Shown here in pieces: positions 7,882 to 17,687 of a stretch of DNA of 64,000 nt. How positions within the stretch are numbered: position 1 is the first letter of the stretch; every line of letters starts with the position of its first letter. The translations under genes were made by a program, and so were the position numbers. The notes under the pieces are model-generated. The model was not told where the DNA came from, searched no databases, and worked only from the letters and a program-made list of their open reading frames with translations. The stretch is from assembly GCF_003605735.1 (NCBI RefSeq), contig NZ_QXTJ01000045.1:1-64000 (forward strand). The letters are read 5' to 3'. Origin of the DNA: Pseudomonas sp. LS-2. GTDB taxonomy: Bacteria; Pseudomonadota; Gammaproteobacteria; Pseudomonadales; Pseudomonadaceae.

Positions 7882-10302
7882 ATGAGCACTGAAGGTGCTT
7901 TCAGTAAGGGTCGCCTGCTACCGAGCTTGCTCGGGCTGGTGATTCTGATCATGGGCCTGGCCTTATTGGCCGGCGGTATCAAACTGCTGACACTGGGCGG
8001 GTCGCTGTACTACCTGCTCACCGGTATCGGCTTCGTCATCACCGGCATCCTGCTGATCATGGGCCGTCGATCGGCGTTCGGTCTGTTTGCGCTGGTGCTG
8101 TTCGCGAGCACGGTCTGGGCGCTGTGGGAAGTCGGCCTGGATTGGTGGCAACTGGTGCCACGTCTGTCGCTGTGGTTCGTTCTCGGCATCGTCATGCTGC
8201 TGCCATGGTTCCGCCGCCCCGTGCTGCGTGGCCAGGCGGGTGGCATGCCGACCGTTGCCCTGAGCATCGCCGTTGTGTTGGCAGGTCTGACCGCGCTGGC
8301 CAGCCAGTTCACCAGCCCAGGTGAAATCAAAGGCACACTGGATCGCGATGACGCCGGCGTAGCGTACGATCCGCAACCGATGCCCGATGGCGATTGGCAG
8401 GCCTATGGTCGCTCCGAACACGGCAATCGCTACTCGCCGCTCAAGCAGATCACCCCGGAGAACGTCGGCAAGTTGCAGGAAGCCTGGCGCATTCGCACTG
8501 GCGACCTGCCAACCGCAGAAGACCCGGTGGAGCTGACCAACGAAAACACCCCGCTCAAGGTCAACGGCATGATCTATGCCTGTACGCCGCACAGCAAGGT
8601 GCTGGCGCTGGACCCTGATACCGGCAAGACGATCTGGTCTTACGACCCGCAGATCTCCAAGGAAGGCGCCAAGAACTTCACTGGCTGGGCGCACATGACC
8701 TGCCGTGGCGTTTCGTACTACGACGAAGACGCCTACGCCAAGTCAGACGTCGGCGCACCGGCGGCTGCGCTGTCCGATGCTGGCCAGGCGGTTGCCACTT
8801 CGTGCCCGCGTCGTCTGTACCTGCCGACTGCCGATGCGCGTCTGATCGCGCTGAACGCCGACACCGGTAAGGTCTGCGAAGACTTCGCCAACAAAGGTGC
8901 CGTCGACCTGCGCGCCAACATCGGCCCGTTCACCGCCGGTGGTTACTACTCCACCTCCCCTGCCGCGATCACCCGCAACCTGATTATCATCGGCGGCCAC
9001 GTGACCGACAACGAGTCGACCAACGAGCCATCGGGTGTGATTCGCGCGTATGACGTACACGACGGCAAGCTGGTGTGGAACTGGGACCCGAACAACCCGG
9101 ACGCCACTGCGCCGATCGCTGCCGATCAGTTCTACTCGCGTAACGCGCCGAACATGTGGTCGCTGGCCAGCGTCGATGAAAAACTCGGTCTGGTCTTCCT
9201 GCCTCTGGGCAACCAGATGCCTGACCAGTACGGCGGCGACCGTACCCCAGGCGCCGAAAAATACAGCGCCGGTCTGGTCGCGCTGGACGTCAACACCGGC
9301 AAGGTGCGCTGGAACTACCAGTTCACTCACCATGACCTGTGGGACATGGACGTACCTAGCCAGCCGACGCTGATCAACCTGAAAACCAAGGACGGCGTGA
9401 AGCCGGCCGTGATTCAGCCGACCAAGCAAGGCAGCCTGTACGTGCTGGACCGTCGCAATGGCACCCCTATCGTGCCGATCGACGAAGTACCTGCGCCAAC
9501 CGGTGCCGCCCAAGGCGACCGTACTTCGCCGACTCAGGCACGTTCGCAACTGAACATGCTGCCGCCTGAGCTGACCGAAAAATCCATGTGGGGCGCGACC
9601 GCGTTCGACCAGATGCTGTGCCGCATCCAGTTCAAGGAACTGCGTTACGAGGGCCAGTACACGCCTCCGTCCGAACAGGGCAGCATCATCTATCCGGGTA
9701 ACGTGGGCGTGTTCAACTGGGGCGCCGTTTCGGTCGATCCCGTACGTCAGCTGATGTTCACCAGCCCGAACTACATGGCCTTCGTTTCCAAGCTGGTGCC
9801 TCGCGCCAAAGTAGAAGCCGGCAGCAAGCGTGAAAGCGAAACCAGTGGCGTGCAGCCAAACACCGGTGCCCCGTACGCGGTCATCATGCACCCGTTGATG
9901 TCGCAGATCGGCATTCCATGCCAAGCCCCCTCGTGGGGTAACGTTGCCGCTGTCGATCTGACCACCAACCAAGTGGTCTGGAAGCACAAGAACGGCACCA
10001 CCCGCGACAACACGCCAGTACCGATCGGTCTGCCAGTGGGCGTACCGAGCATGGGTGGTTCGATGGTAACGGCAGGTGGCGTCGGCTTCCTGGCCGGTAC
10101 GCTGGACCAGTATCTGCGTGCCTATGACGTGAAAACCGGTAAAGAGCTGTTCGCCGGACGTCTGCCAGCAGGTGGTCAGGCAACGCCGATGACGTACACC
10201 GGTAAAGACGGCAAGCAATATGTGCTGATCGTGGCCGGTGGTCACGGTTCGCTGGGTACGCGGATGGGTGACTACATCATTGCGTACAAACTGCCGGAGT
10301 AA
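7882..10302 (+). CDS. gcd: membrane-bound PQQ-dependent glucose dehydrogenase
   Basis: Quinoprotein that oxidises glucose to gluconolactone in the periplasm and passes electrons to ubiquinone; 806 residues, the normal length. The N-terminus has five membrane helices (about residues 12-140). From about residue 160 onward is the eight-bladed PQQ propeller with the family opening DWQAYGRSEHGNRYSPLKQI, the FTGWAHMTCRGV and TPxDLN-like THHDLWDMDVPSQPTL segments, and repeated blade-closing Trp/Gly motifs to the end. It follows oprB with a moderate gap and is closed by a strong hairpin terminator. It needs PQQ cofactor genes that are not in this window. Confidence 0.97.
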   Translation: MSTEGAFSKGRLLPSLLGLVILIMGLALLAGGIKLLTLGGSLYYLLTGIGFVITGILLIMGRRSAFGLFALVLFASTVWALWEVGLDWWQLVPRLSLWFVLGIVMLLPWFRRPVLRGQAGGMPTVALSIAVVLAGLTALASQFTSPGEIKGTLDRDDAGVAYDPQPMPDGDWQAYGRSEHGNRYSPLKQITPENVGKLQEAWRIRTGDLPTAEDPVELTNENTPLKVNGMIYACTPHSKVLALDPDTGKTIWSYDPQISKEGAKNFTGWAHMTCRGVSYYDEDAYAKSDVGAPAAALSDAGQAVATSCPRRLYLPTADARLIALNADTGKVCEDFANKGAVDLRANIGPFTAGGYYSTSPAAITRNLIIIGGHVTDNESTNEPSGVIRAYDVHDGKLVWNWDPNNPDATAPIAADQFYSRNAPNMWSLASVDEKLGLVFLPLGNQMPDQYGGDRTPGAEKYSAGLVALDVNTGKVRWNYQFTHHDLWDMDVPSQPTLINLKTKDGVKPAVIQPTKQGSLYVLDRRNGTPIVPIDEVPAPTGAAQGDRTSPTQARSQLNMLPPELTEKSMWGATAFDQMLCRIQFKELRYEGQYTPPSEQGSIIYPGNVGVFNWGAVSVDPVRQLMFTSPNYMAFVSKLVPRAKVEAGSKRESETSGVQPNTGAPYAVIMHPLMSQIGIPCQAPSWGNVAAVDLTTNQVVWKHKNGTTRDNTPVPIGLPVGVPSMGGSMVTAGGVGFLAGTLDQYLRAYDVKTGKELFAGRLPAGGQATPMTYTGKDGKQYVLIVAGGHGSLGTRMGDYIIAYKLPE

Positions 10303-10330
10303 TCGGGTAGGGCTGTAACGCAGTAAACAG

Positions 10331-10363
10331 AAAGGCGGTCATCGTGAGATGGCCGCCTTTTTT
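10331..10363 (+). terminator. Rho-independent terminator after gcd
   Basis: AAAGGCGGTCAT pairs with ATGGCCGCCTTT (one G-T pair) around a CGTGAG loop and is followed by TTT. It begins 28 bp after the gcd stop. Confidence 0.85.
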
Positions 10364-10470
10364 GTTGGGCGATGATGAGCTCCCGCGCTTTTGTAAGCGC
10401 CAGAGATTCAATTCGAATGCCAGAGCGGCACCATTAAAACGGATATGTGATCGATCGAGAGAGCACAGCC

Positions 10471-10902
10471 CTACTTCTCGATCACTTCCCCCCGCTGCGG
10501 CGCCAATCTGGCGATCAAGCGGTTCTGCACCGACACAGGAACATGCTGGTCATCCATCGAATCGATCAGATTCTCCACCAACGCATTGAAATCACTGCGA
10601 CTCAGGTTCATCCCCTTGTGCGCCTCGGCCAAAGTATCGCCGGCATAAGTACACGGCCCGCCGGCCTCGACACAGAACTTCTCCACCAGTTTGTCGCGCA
10701 CACGAACGATGTCGACCTTGGCGAAATACTTGTAGATCCGGTCATCCTTGGCAATGTGCAACAGCATGCCTTCGATGATTTTCTGAATCCCCGCCCGCTG
10801 CCCCAAGTCCTGATACAGGCTGTCATCCTTGGGCGGCTGTTGCGCGCAGCCGACCAGTAACGCAAGCGCCAGAACGCTCATCCACCGCAAAGACCGCATC
10901 AT
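10471..10902 (-). CDS. lipidated group 1 truncated hemoglobin
   Basis: Heme protein of 143 residues. The N-terminus is a lipoprotein signal (SVLALALLVGC, lipobox LVGC), so the mature protein should be membrane-anchored outside the cytoplasm. The globin begins near residue 28 (SLYQDLGQRAGIQKIIEGML), with CVEAGGPCTYAG and the proximal-His segment AHKGMNLSRSDFNALVENL. Globins of this group bind O2, NO or CO. The ATG overlaps the stop of the upstream DUF3034 gene by one base; both belong to a four-gene minus-strand cluster with a cupredoxin and an EAL protein. A periplasmic gas-binding or detoxifying role is inference. Confidence 0.85.
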   Translation of the reverse strand: MMRSLRWMSVLALALLVGCAQQPPKDDSLYQDLGQRAGIQKIIEGMLLHIAKDDRIYKYFAKVDIVRVRDKLVEKFCVEAGGPCTYAGDTLAEAHKGMNLSRSDFNALVENLIDSMDDQHVPVSVQNRLIARLAPQRGEVIEK

Positions 10903-11801
10903 CAGAAGCTCCCCTGCACAGACAGATAAGTGCCGTTCTGGTCATCTAGCGTGGCGATCTCGCCGAGGCGCGCGTAGGCCAATACAACCGAAACATGCTT
11001 GTTGGGAAACCACCCGACAAACATATCCGCCCAATCGCTCTCACCCGCAAACGACAGGTTGTCAGGCTTTTCCCGATATTCGACCCCAACAGCCCAGCGC
11101 GGGTTGAACAGCAGTGCTACCGAGCCTTCTTTCAACACACTGCGGGTGTCACGACGGTCACCGCCGAAACCCAGCAAACCAGTTTCATTGGCGCGGCTGT
11201 AACGCAGCCCGCCGTTGACCACCACGTTGTAGCCAAACGCGGCGCCCATAAACAAACGGCTGGCGGTGAGGTAACCCTCGACATCCGAGTCGCGTTTCGA
11301 GCCCACGAGGCTCGGGATCAGGAAATCGTTCTGATGTTTGTATTCCAGGCCCAAAGACACCTGCGGCAACTGGTCGTAAATCAGATCGCCAAACAGGCGC
11401 ACCTTGACCCCGAATACATCCTGCGTGAGGTTGTCTTCCGGGAGGCTCAGTTTTTTTACCAAAGACCCAAGGTCGAATCGTTGGTGGGCGTACGACAGCT
11501 CTACGCGGTTGCCGTAGGAAAACGCAGCACCGGCGACATCCAGCGTGTAGTCCGGCAAGTTGATATGGGTCGCAAAAACGTTAGCGCCCCACTCGCCTTT
11601 CTCGTCGTAACCGGCGAGTACCGCCCACGGGATGATCCCGCCACCTGCGGCGCCCTCGATACTGCTGGCGCCACCGGTCGCAATCAGGCGACCCTGATCG
11701 GCCTCAACCACAGGCGGCATTGCACTCACGCAGCCGCCCACCACACTTGCCAACACCACAGGGCTGAAAACAGCAGAGAGACTACGTGCCATAACTTTCA
11801 A
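10902..11801 (-). CDS. DUF3034 family protein, probable outer-membrane or periplasmic
   Basis: Protein of 299 residues recognised as DUF3034 from the segments TGGASSIEGAAGGGIIPWAVLAGY, NVFATHINLPDYTLDVAG, GVKVRLFGDLIYDQLPQVSLG and the C-terminal YLSVQGSF. The N-terminus is a signal sequence with a Cys at VVGGCVSA, so lipidation is possible. Alternating hydrophobic and polar residues with a terminal Phe suggest a beta barrel in the outer membrane. It lies 4 bp after the EAL gene and touches the truncated hemoglobin gene. No function is established for the family. Confidence 0.75.
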   Translation of the reverse strand: MKVMARSLSAVFSPVVLASVVGGCVSAMPPVVEADQGRLIATGGASSIEGAAGGGIIPWAVLAGYDEKGEWGANVFATHINLPDYTLDVAGAAFSYGNRVELSYAHQRFDLGSLVKKLSLPEDNLTQDVFGVKVRLFGDLIYDQLPQVSLGLEYKHQNDFLIPSLVGSKRDSDVEGYLTASRLFMGAAFGYNVVVNGGLRYSRANETGLLGFGGDRRDTRSVLKEGSVALLFNPRWAVGVEYREKPDNLSFAGESDWADMFVGWFPNKHVSVVLAYARLGEIATLDDQNGTYLSVQGSF

Positions 11802-11805
11802 CCAA

Positions 11806-14160
11806 TCAGGAGACCATCATGCTCGGTGAGCTGTGAGACTTGGCAATCCATGCCTCGAACGCCACCGCAGTGAGCGGGCGGCTGATCAGATAGCCCTGCG
11901 CGGTATCGCAGTGCCAGCGTTCCAACAGACGCAAACTGTGTTCGTACTCGACGCCCTCGGCGACCACCCTGAGCCCCAGGTTATGGCTCATCTCGATGGT
12001 CGAACGGACAATCACCGCGTCTTCACTGGTTTCATCCAGATTGCGCACGAAAGACTGATCGATCTTCAACTCCTGCACCGGCAGCCGCTTGAGGTGCGCC
12101 AGCGACGAGTAGCCGGTTCCGAAGTCATCCACCGACAGGCTGATGCCACATTCGCGCAGGCGATCAAGCACTTTCAGGGCATGCTCGGGCTCGCGCATTA
12201 CGGCGCTTTCGGTGATTTCGAATATCAATTGTTCGGCCGGCACGCGGTACCGCTGGAGCAGATCCGACACACGGTGAGACAGATCGCCACTGAGCAGATC
12301 GTCCGCCGAAATATTCACCGAGAGCTGCACATGCAGCCCGCGACGGGCCCATTCGGCAAGCTGACGCATCGCTTCTTCAATGACCCAACTGGTGAGAATC
12401 TGAATGCTGCCGGTTCGCTCGGCCAACACGATGAACTCGGCCGGAGAGACATTTCCGAATTGCGGATGCTGCCAGCGCAGCAAGGCCTCCGCCTGGAGCA
12501 CCCGGCCACTGCGGATGTCCAGTTTCGGCTGGTAATGCAGCGCCAGTTCGCCGTTTCGTGCGGCGTGACGCAGATCGCGAATAAGGCTGATCTGCCGCTG
12601 GTGCGCCAGGTCTCGGCCATCTTCATAGACCTGCAGACGACCGGGCATCTGCGCGGCGTCCTGACGTGCGATGGACGCGCGACGGAGCAGTTCGGAAGGC
12701 GAGTCACCGTTGACCGGATACGCAGCGATGCCAATGCAGGCGTCCAGGGAAATATCATGGTCCGCGATGCGCTGCGGCTTGAGCAGCAACCGCTGCAGAC
12801 GGTCGGCCACGGCCACGGCACTGTCGGTCTGGACGTTGTGCACCAGCAGCAGGAATTCGTTGCCGGACAGACGCGCCACGGTGTCGCCGGGCCGCAATGG
12901 CAGTTGCAACTGTTCGCCAATGACCTGCAATAGCTGCTCGACACCTTCAGGACCGATGCTGTCATTGATAGCCCGAAAGTTGTCGATACCCAGATACAGC
13001 AAGGCTACCGAGCGCTGAGCCGAGATCGCACTGCCCAGACGCTCCATCACCAGCGCCCGGTTGGGCAGTCCGGTGAGGCCGTCGTGCAGCGCGTTGTGGG
13101 CCAGTTGCTGCTCGCGCTCGGCAATCCCGCTCTGCATCGAGTTGATAGCACCGGCCAACAGGCCCAGCTCATCACTGCGCTCAAGGGCCACGGGCGTGCT
13201 GTAATCGCCTTGCCCGATGCGCTCGGCGGCCAACGCCAGCGCCCGCACTGGCAGTGACACACTGCGCGCCAGCAGCAAGGTGCCGATCAGCGATCCTCCG
13301 AGGGCGACCAGCGTAATCCAGAACAGCTTTTCGTCCAGTGGCGCAAAGGCCTGCATGGCTTGATCAAGGGGGCTTTGCAGCAGTGCCACGACTTGATCCC
13401 CCGCTACATCACCGGTGTTGCCCAGGCTCAGACGCTTGCTCAGAAAGCGCTGATCGCCATGTTCGGTCATCTGCATCTGATCACTGGCACGGCTGAGCAT
13501 CACGCCACGGACGCTGTCGTACAGCGGTTGCGGCTGGGTGCTGATGATCTGCCCCGGCAACTGATGCACCACGGAGAGAAACGAAACCTGCAGACCACTG
13601 AGCGAACGAAGCTCCTGCGCCAGGTCGTCGTCCATGCTGAAACCCATGACCACCCGCGCGATCGGCAACGGCGCCAGCACCGTGCTTTCGACCAGCAGGT
13701 GCGGTTTGCCTTGCAGTGGCACGATCAGCATCGACTGGTTATGCGCCTTCAGGTCACGCAGCGCCTGGGTGTACGGAAACGGCGAGCCTTCGGGAATCTG
13801 ATCCACGGTACTGGAAAGGACCTTGCCGTCCATGCCCAGCAAAAACATGTCATTGGCGTTGATGCGCGCCCCGTGATTAAGCAGGACCGAGCGGATGGTG
13901 GCCGAGTCGGCAGACGCCACTGCGTCGCGAAAGCCGAAATCGCTGGACAGCAACTGCACCGCGTCGCGCAGCCGCTTGCCACGCATCTCCAACAAACCTT
14001 CGAAAACCCGCGTACCCACTTCCAGTTGCGCCTGTGCCTGCTTGCGCACAGCGTCCTGCGTCGCTGCCTTCACGGCAAGAAACACCGCAACGACCACGAT
14101 CAACAGCAGCATGATCAGCACGCCGGCAATGCGTGCCTGAAAGCTAATTCGTAGTTTCAT
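11806..14160 (-). CDS. membrane sensor with HAMP, degenerate GGDEF and EAL domains (predicted c-di-GMP phosphodiesterase)
   Basis: Signalling protein of 784 residues. An N-terminal membrane helix (about 9-31), a periplasmic sensor region (about 32-275), a second helix (ALGGSLIGTLLLA) and a HAMP domain lead to a GGDEF-like domain. There the signature is SGNEF, so cyclase activity is unlikely. The EAL domain keeps the expected catalytic elements: EALLRW, SVNIS, EITESA, DDFGTGYSSL, KIDQSF, EGVE and QGYLISRP. It should therefore hydrolyse c-di-GMP in response to a periplasmic cue. Its start overlaps the cupredoxin stop by 4 nt, suggesting the cue is linked to that protein or to the hemoglobin downstream. 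Confidence 0.88.
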   Translation of the reverse strand: MKLRISFQARIAGVLIMLLLIVVVAVFLAVKAATQDAVRKQAQAQLEVGTRVFEGLLEMRGKRLRDAVQLLSSDFGFRDAVASADSATIRSVLLNHGARINANDMFLLGMDGKVLSSTVDQIPEGSPFPYTQALRDLKAHNQSMLIVPLQGKPHLLVESTVLAPLPIARVVMGFSMDDDLAQELRSLSGLQVSFLSVVHQLPGQIISTQPQPLYDSVRGVMLSRASDQMQMTEHGDQRFLSKRLSLGNTGDVAGDQVVALLQSPLDQAMQAFAPLDEKLFWITLVALGGSLIGTLLLARSVSLPVRALALAAERIGQGDYSTPVALERSDELGLLAGAINSMQSGIAEREQQLAHNALHDGLTGLPNRALVMERLGSAISAQRSVALLYLGIDNFRAINDSIGPEGVEQLLQVIGEQLQLPLRPGDTVARLSGNEFLLLVHNVQTDSAVAVADRLQRLLLKPQRIADHDISLDACIGIAAYPVNGDSPSELLRRASIARQDAAQMPGRLQVYEDGRDLAHQRQISLIRDLRHAARNGELALHYQPKLDIRSGRVLQAEALLRWQHPQFGNVSPAEFIVLAERTGSIQILTSWVIEEAMRQLAEWARRGLHVQLSVNISADDLLSGDLSHRVSDLLQRYRVPAEQLIFEITESAVMREPEHALKVLDRLRECGISLSVDDFGTGYSSLAHLKRLPVQELKIDQSFVRNLDETSEDAVIVRSTIEMSHNLGLRVVAEGVEYEHSLRLLERWHCDTAQGYLISRPLTAVAFEAWIAKSHSSPSMMVS

Positions 14161-14828
14161 TCATGGGCGGCTTTATGAAAGGCATCGCCGAACGCGCTGG
14201 ACGGTGGCGCTGGGGGCATATCGTCACTCTTGGGCTGCATGGCAACGCTGAAGCGCTGATGCAGACCCGAGGCGGGAATGTCGAATTCGCCGCCTGACAC
14301 AGGCTGCATGTCAGGCGCCTGGGGATGCCACAGGGTCGCCACATAGTGACCTGCGGGCATCTGGTCGAGGGCCAACGTGCCTTTGTCACTGCTCACGCCG
14401 AACCAGGGATCATCGGTCACATAAACATAGCCCAGCATCCAGTCGTGGATGTTGCAGCCGAGCACGACCAGGCCGGGCTTGTCGAACAGCACCGGATCCG
14501 AGGGCGTGCCTCCATACAGGCGCAACTCGAAGCGCTTGGCCGGGGAAAAGGAATACACCTGATGGCGGATGTCGTCGCTGTTGGGGAACTTGATTTGTGT
14601 GCCAGTGCGCACGGCGAGCACATGGGGAGCGAACCGCTGATCGCGCTGGTCCATATCGGCCTTGGGCGCCGGATCAGTTTTGCCCGCCGGACCTTGAAGC
14701 GTCAGCACGACATCATTGAGCGGCTTGCCCTGCGCATCAACAAAATCGGCAGTCAGGGTGGCAGCGCTGGCGACGGTGCCGAACAGAAGGGTTGTAGCCA
14801 CCAGTAAAAAAGAGACAACGTGAGTCAT
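14157..14828 (-). CDS. periplasmic cupredoxin-like protein (often annotated methylamine utilization protein)
   Basis: Exported protein of 223 residues with a clear signal peptide (SFLLVATTLLFGTVASA). The first half carries a plausible type 1 copper site in plastocyanin order: His in DDIRHQVYSF (near 89), then Cys, His and Met in LGCNIHDWMLGYV (near 124-132). The C-terminal half is a carboxypeptidase-regulatory-like beta domain. It leads a compact minus-strand cluster with EAL, DUF3034 and hemoglobin genes. The methylamine label comes from distant homologs, and no methylamine genes are nearby. Electron transfer or copper/redox sensing is more plausible but unproven. Confidence 0.78.
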   Translation of the reverse strand: MTHVVSFLLVATTLLFGTVASAATLTADFVDAQGKPLNDVVLTLQGPAGKTDPAPKADMDQRDQRFAPHVLAVRTGTQIKFPNSDDIRHQVYSFSPAKRFELRLYGGTPSDPVLFDKPGLVVLGCNIHDWMLGYVYVTDDPWFGVSSDKGTLALDQMPAGHYVATLWHPQAPDMQPVSGGEFDIPASGLHQRFSVAMQPKSDDMPPAPPSSAFGDAFHKAAHE

Positions 14829-15093
14829 GCACAGGTCCAGAACAGCTTGATCGGGATTGGAACAGCGCCGGCCCTGGCGGTTTTTACAGCGTCCCGACGA
14901 GATTAACCGGCCCTTGGCGGAAGATCACGCATTAAAAGCAGGCACAACGCCATCACTTATCGATTGCCGACGAAAGGCACAAATGACACAGACATAAACA
15001 TGGACGCCGATATTCAATGCTATCGACCGCAACTATTGAAACCTGAGCTTTACTGCCCCATCTAAGCTCCATCTCCATTCATGCAGGTGCCCC

Positions 15094-17511
15094 ATGAGCG
15101 ACCAGCACACAGATTCCACACATTCGTCCGATGACTTCGATCACGAGCACGAAGTGATCGGTTCGGACAGAAAAAGCCTTGCCCTGCCCGGCCAGAACCT
15201 TCCGGACCAGGTTTACATCATTCCGATTCACAACCGCCCGTTCTTCCCGGCACAAGTTCTGCCGGTCATCGTTAACGAAGAGCCTTGGGCCGAGACCCTC
15301 GAGTTGGTGAGCAAATCGGATCACCACTCTCTGGCACTGTTCTTCATGGACACGCCCCCCGAAGACCCACGCCATTTCGACACCAAGGCGCTGCCCGAGT
15401 ACGGCACGCTGGTGAAGGTGCACCATGCGAGCCGTGAAGGCGGCAAACTGCAATTCGTGGCACAGGGCCTGAGCCGTGTGCGCATCAAGACCTGGCTAAA
15501 ACACCACCGCCCGCCGTTTCTGGTGGAAGTTGAGTACCCGCATCAGCCCAACGAGCCGACCGACGAGGTCAAGGCCTATGGCATGGCCCTGATCAACGCG
15601 ATCAAGGAACTGCTGCCGCTCAACCCGCTGTACAGCGAGGAGCTGAAAAACTACCTCAACCGCTTCAGCCCCAACGACCCGTCACCCCTCACCGACTTCG
15701 CCGCCGCCCTGACCTCCGCCACGGGCGTTGAGTTACAGGAAGTCCTCGACTGCGTGCCCGTGCTCAAGCGCATGGAAAAAGTGCTGCCGATGCTGCGCAA
15801 GGAAGTCGAGGTCGCGCGGCTACAGAAAGAAATCTCCGCTGAAGTGAACCGCAAGATCGGCGAGCACCAGCGCGAGTTCTTCCTCAAGGAACAGCTCAAG
15901 GTCATCCAGCAGGAACTGGGGCTGACCAAAGACGACCGCAGCGCCGACATCGAACAGTTCGAGCAGCGTCTGGAAGGCAAGACCCTGCCAGCGCAGGTGC
16001 AAAAGCGCCTCGATGAGGAAATGAACAAGCTGTCGATCCTCGAAACCGGTTCGCCGGAATACGCGGTCACCCGCAACTACCTTGACTGGGCCACCTCGGT
16101 GCCATGGGGCGTTTACGGCGCAGACAAGCTCGACCTCAAACACGCACGCAAGGTGCTGGACAAGCACCACGCGGGCCTGGACGACATCAAGGACCGCATC
16201 CTCGAATTCCTCGCGGTCGGTGCCTACAAAGGCGAAATCAGCGGTTCCATTGTGCTGCTGGTCGGCCCGCCAGGCGTAGGCAAGACCAGCGTCGGCAAAT
16301 CCATCGCAGAATCCCTGGGCCGTCCGTTCTACCGTTTCAGCGTCGGCGGCATGCGCGACGAGGCGGAAATCAAGGGCCATCGCCGGACCTACATCGGCGC
16401 CCAGCCCGGAAAGCTGGTGCAGGCGCTCAAAGACGTCGAAGTGATGAACCCCGTCATCATGCTCGACGAGATCGACAAGATGGGCCAGAGCTATCAGGGC
16501 GACCCGGCCTCGGCGCTGCTGGAAACCCTGGACCCTGAACAGAACGTCGAATTCCTCGACCACTATCTCGACCTGCGGATGGACCTGTCGAAAGTCCTGT
16601 TCGTCTGCACCGCAAACACCCTGGATTCCATTCCCGGCCCATTGCTGGACCGCATGGAAGTGATTCGCCTGTCGGGCTATATCACCGAAGAAAAAGTCGC
16701 CATCGCCAAGCGTCATCTATGGCCGAAACTGCTGGAGAAATCCGGGGTATCCAAAGGCAGCCTGAGCATCAGCGACAGCGCCCTGCGGTCCTTGATCGAC
16801 GGCTATGCCCGCGAGGCCGGCGTGCGTCAGTTGGAGAAGCAACTGGGCAAACTGGTGCGCAAAGCGGTCATGAAGCTGATCGACGATCCCAAAGCCGTCA
16901 TCAAACTGGGGCCCAAGGACCTGGAAGCGTCGTTGGGCCATCCGGTATTCCGCAACGAACAAGTGCTGTCCGGCACGGGCGTGATCACCGGCCTTGCGTG
17001 GACCAGCATGGGCGGTGCGACCCTGCCGATCGAAGCCACGCGCATTCACACCCACAACCGAGGCTTCAAGCTCACCGGCCAGCTGGGCAATGTGATGAAA
17101 GAATCTGCGGAAATCGCCTACAGCTACGTCAGTTCCAATCTGGCAAAGTTTGGCGGCGATAAAGGGTTCTTCGACGAAGCATTCGTCCACCTGCACGTTC
17201 CCGAAGGCGCGACGCCCAAAGACGGCCCGAGTGCTGGCGTGACCATGGCCAGCGCTCTGCTCTCGCTGGCGCGTAATCAGGCGCCCAAGAAAGGCGTAGC
17301 GATGACGGGCGAACTGACGCTGACCGGCCATGTTCTGCCGATTGGCGGCGTGCGCGAGAAGGTCATCGCGGCGCGTCGGCAGAAGATCTTCGAACTGATC
17401 CTGCCAGAGCCGAACCGTGGCAACTTCGAAGAACTGCCGGACTACCTCAAGGAAGGCCTGACCGTGCACTTCGCCAAACGCTTCTCGGATGTGGCTAAGG
17501 TCTTGTTCTAA
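15094..17511 (+). CDS. ATP-dependent Lon-family protease, AsrA type
   Basis: Cytoplasmic serine-lysine AAA+ protease of 805 residues. It has an N-terminal LON substrate-binding domain (from about residue 40, VYIIPIHNRPFFPAQVLPV), a coiled-coil region, Walker A GPPGVGKTSVGK (about 389-400), Walker B VIMLDEIDKMG, and the C-terminal peptidase with the catalytic Ser in DGPSAGVTMA (near 711) and Lys in GVREKVIAARR. The acidic N-terminal extension and PIHNRPFFP motif fit the second Lon of Pseudomonas, AsrA, which in P. aeruginosa is linked to aminoglycoside-induced stress, rather than canonical Lon near clpX. A REP hairpin lies directly after the stop. Confidence 0.92.
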   Translation: MSDQHTDSTHSSDDFDHEHEVIGSDRKSLALPGQNLPDQVYIIPIHNRPFFPAQVLPVIVNEEPWAETLELVSKSDHHSLALFFMDTPPEDPRHFDTKALPEYGTLVKVHHASREGGKLQFVAQGLSRVRIKTWLKHHRPPFLVEVEYPHQPNEPTDEVKAYGMALINAIKELLPLNPLYSEELKNYLNRFSPNDPSPLTDFAAALTSATGVELQEVLDCVPVLKRMEKVLPMLRKEVEVARLQKEISAEVNRKIGEHQREFFLKEQLKVIQQELGLTKDDRSADIEQFEQRLEGKTLPAQVQKRLDEEMNKLSILETGSPEYAVTRNYLDWATSVPWGVYGADKLDLKHARKVLDKHHAGLDDIKDRILEFLAVGAYKGEISGSIVLLVGPPGVGKTSVGKSIAESLGRPFYRFSVGGMRDEAEIKGHRRTYIGAQPGKLVQALKDVEVMNPVIMLDEIDKMGQSYQGDPASALLETLDPEQNVEFLDHYLDLRMDLSKVLFVCTANTLDSIPGPLLDRMEVIRLSGYITEEKVAIAKRHLWPKLLEKSGVSKGSLSISDSALRSLIDGYAREAGVRQLEKQLGKLVRKAVMKLIDDPKAVIKLGPKDLEASLGHPVFRNEQVLSGTGVITGLAWTSMGGATLPIEATRIHTHNRGFKLTGQLGNVMKESAEIAYSYVSSNLAKFGGDKGFFDEAFVHLHVPEGATPKDGPSAGVTMASALLSLARNQAPKKGVAMTGELTLTGHVLPIGGVREKVIAARRQKIFELILPEPNRGNFEELPDYLKEGLTVHFAKRFSDVAKVLF

Positions 17512-17537
17512 CGTCCGCAGATGCAACACACGTCTCT

Positions 17538-17607
17538 CTGTAGCAGCCCGGCTTACCGGCGGTAGCGATTTCATAAACGCCTGCCTCGGCAAGCCGGAGC
17601 GCTACAG
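17538..17607. repeat. REP inverted pair
   Basis: CTGTAGCAGCCCGGCTTACC and its inverted partner ending GCAAGCCGGAGCGCTACAG, starting 27 bp after the lon/asrA stop. It could also act as a transcript-end hairpin. Confidence 0.8.
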
Positions 17608-17687
17608 GATGATGTTTGCCCCGACGGGGTTTCACCTCCTTCATCTTCAGTTATGCTCGCTCCACGTTGCCTACGACCGGAGCCTTC

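Noticed and set aside
8743-10245. 500-codon antisense frame opposite gcd
   Set aside because: Same artefact opposite a complete PQQ dehydrogenase; no RBS or domain.
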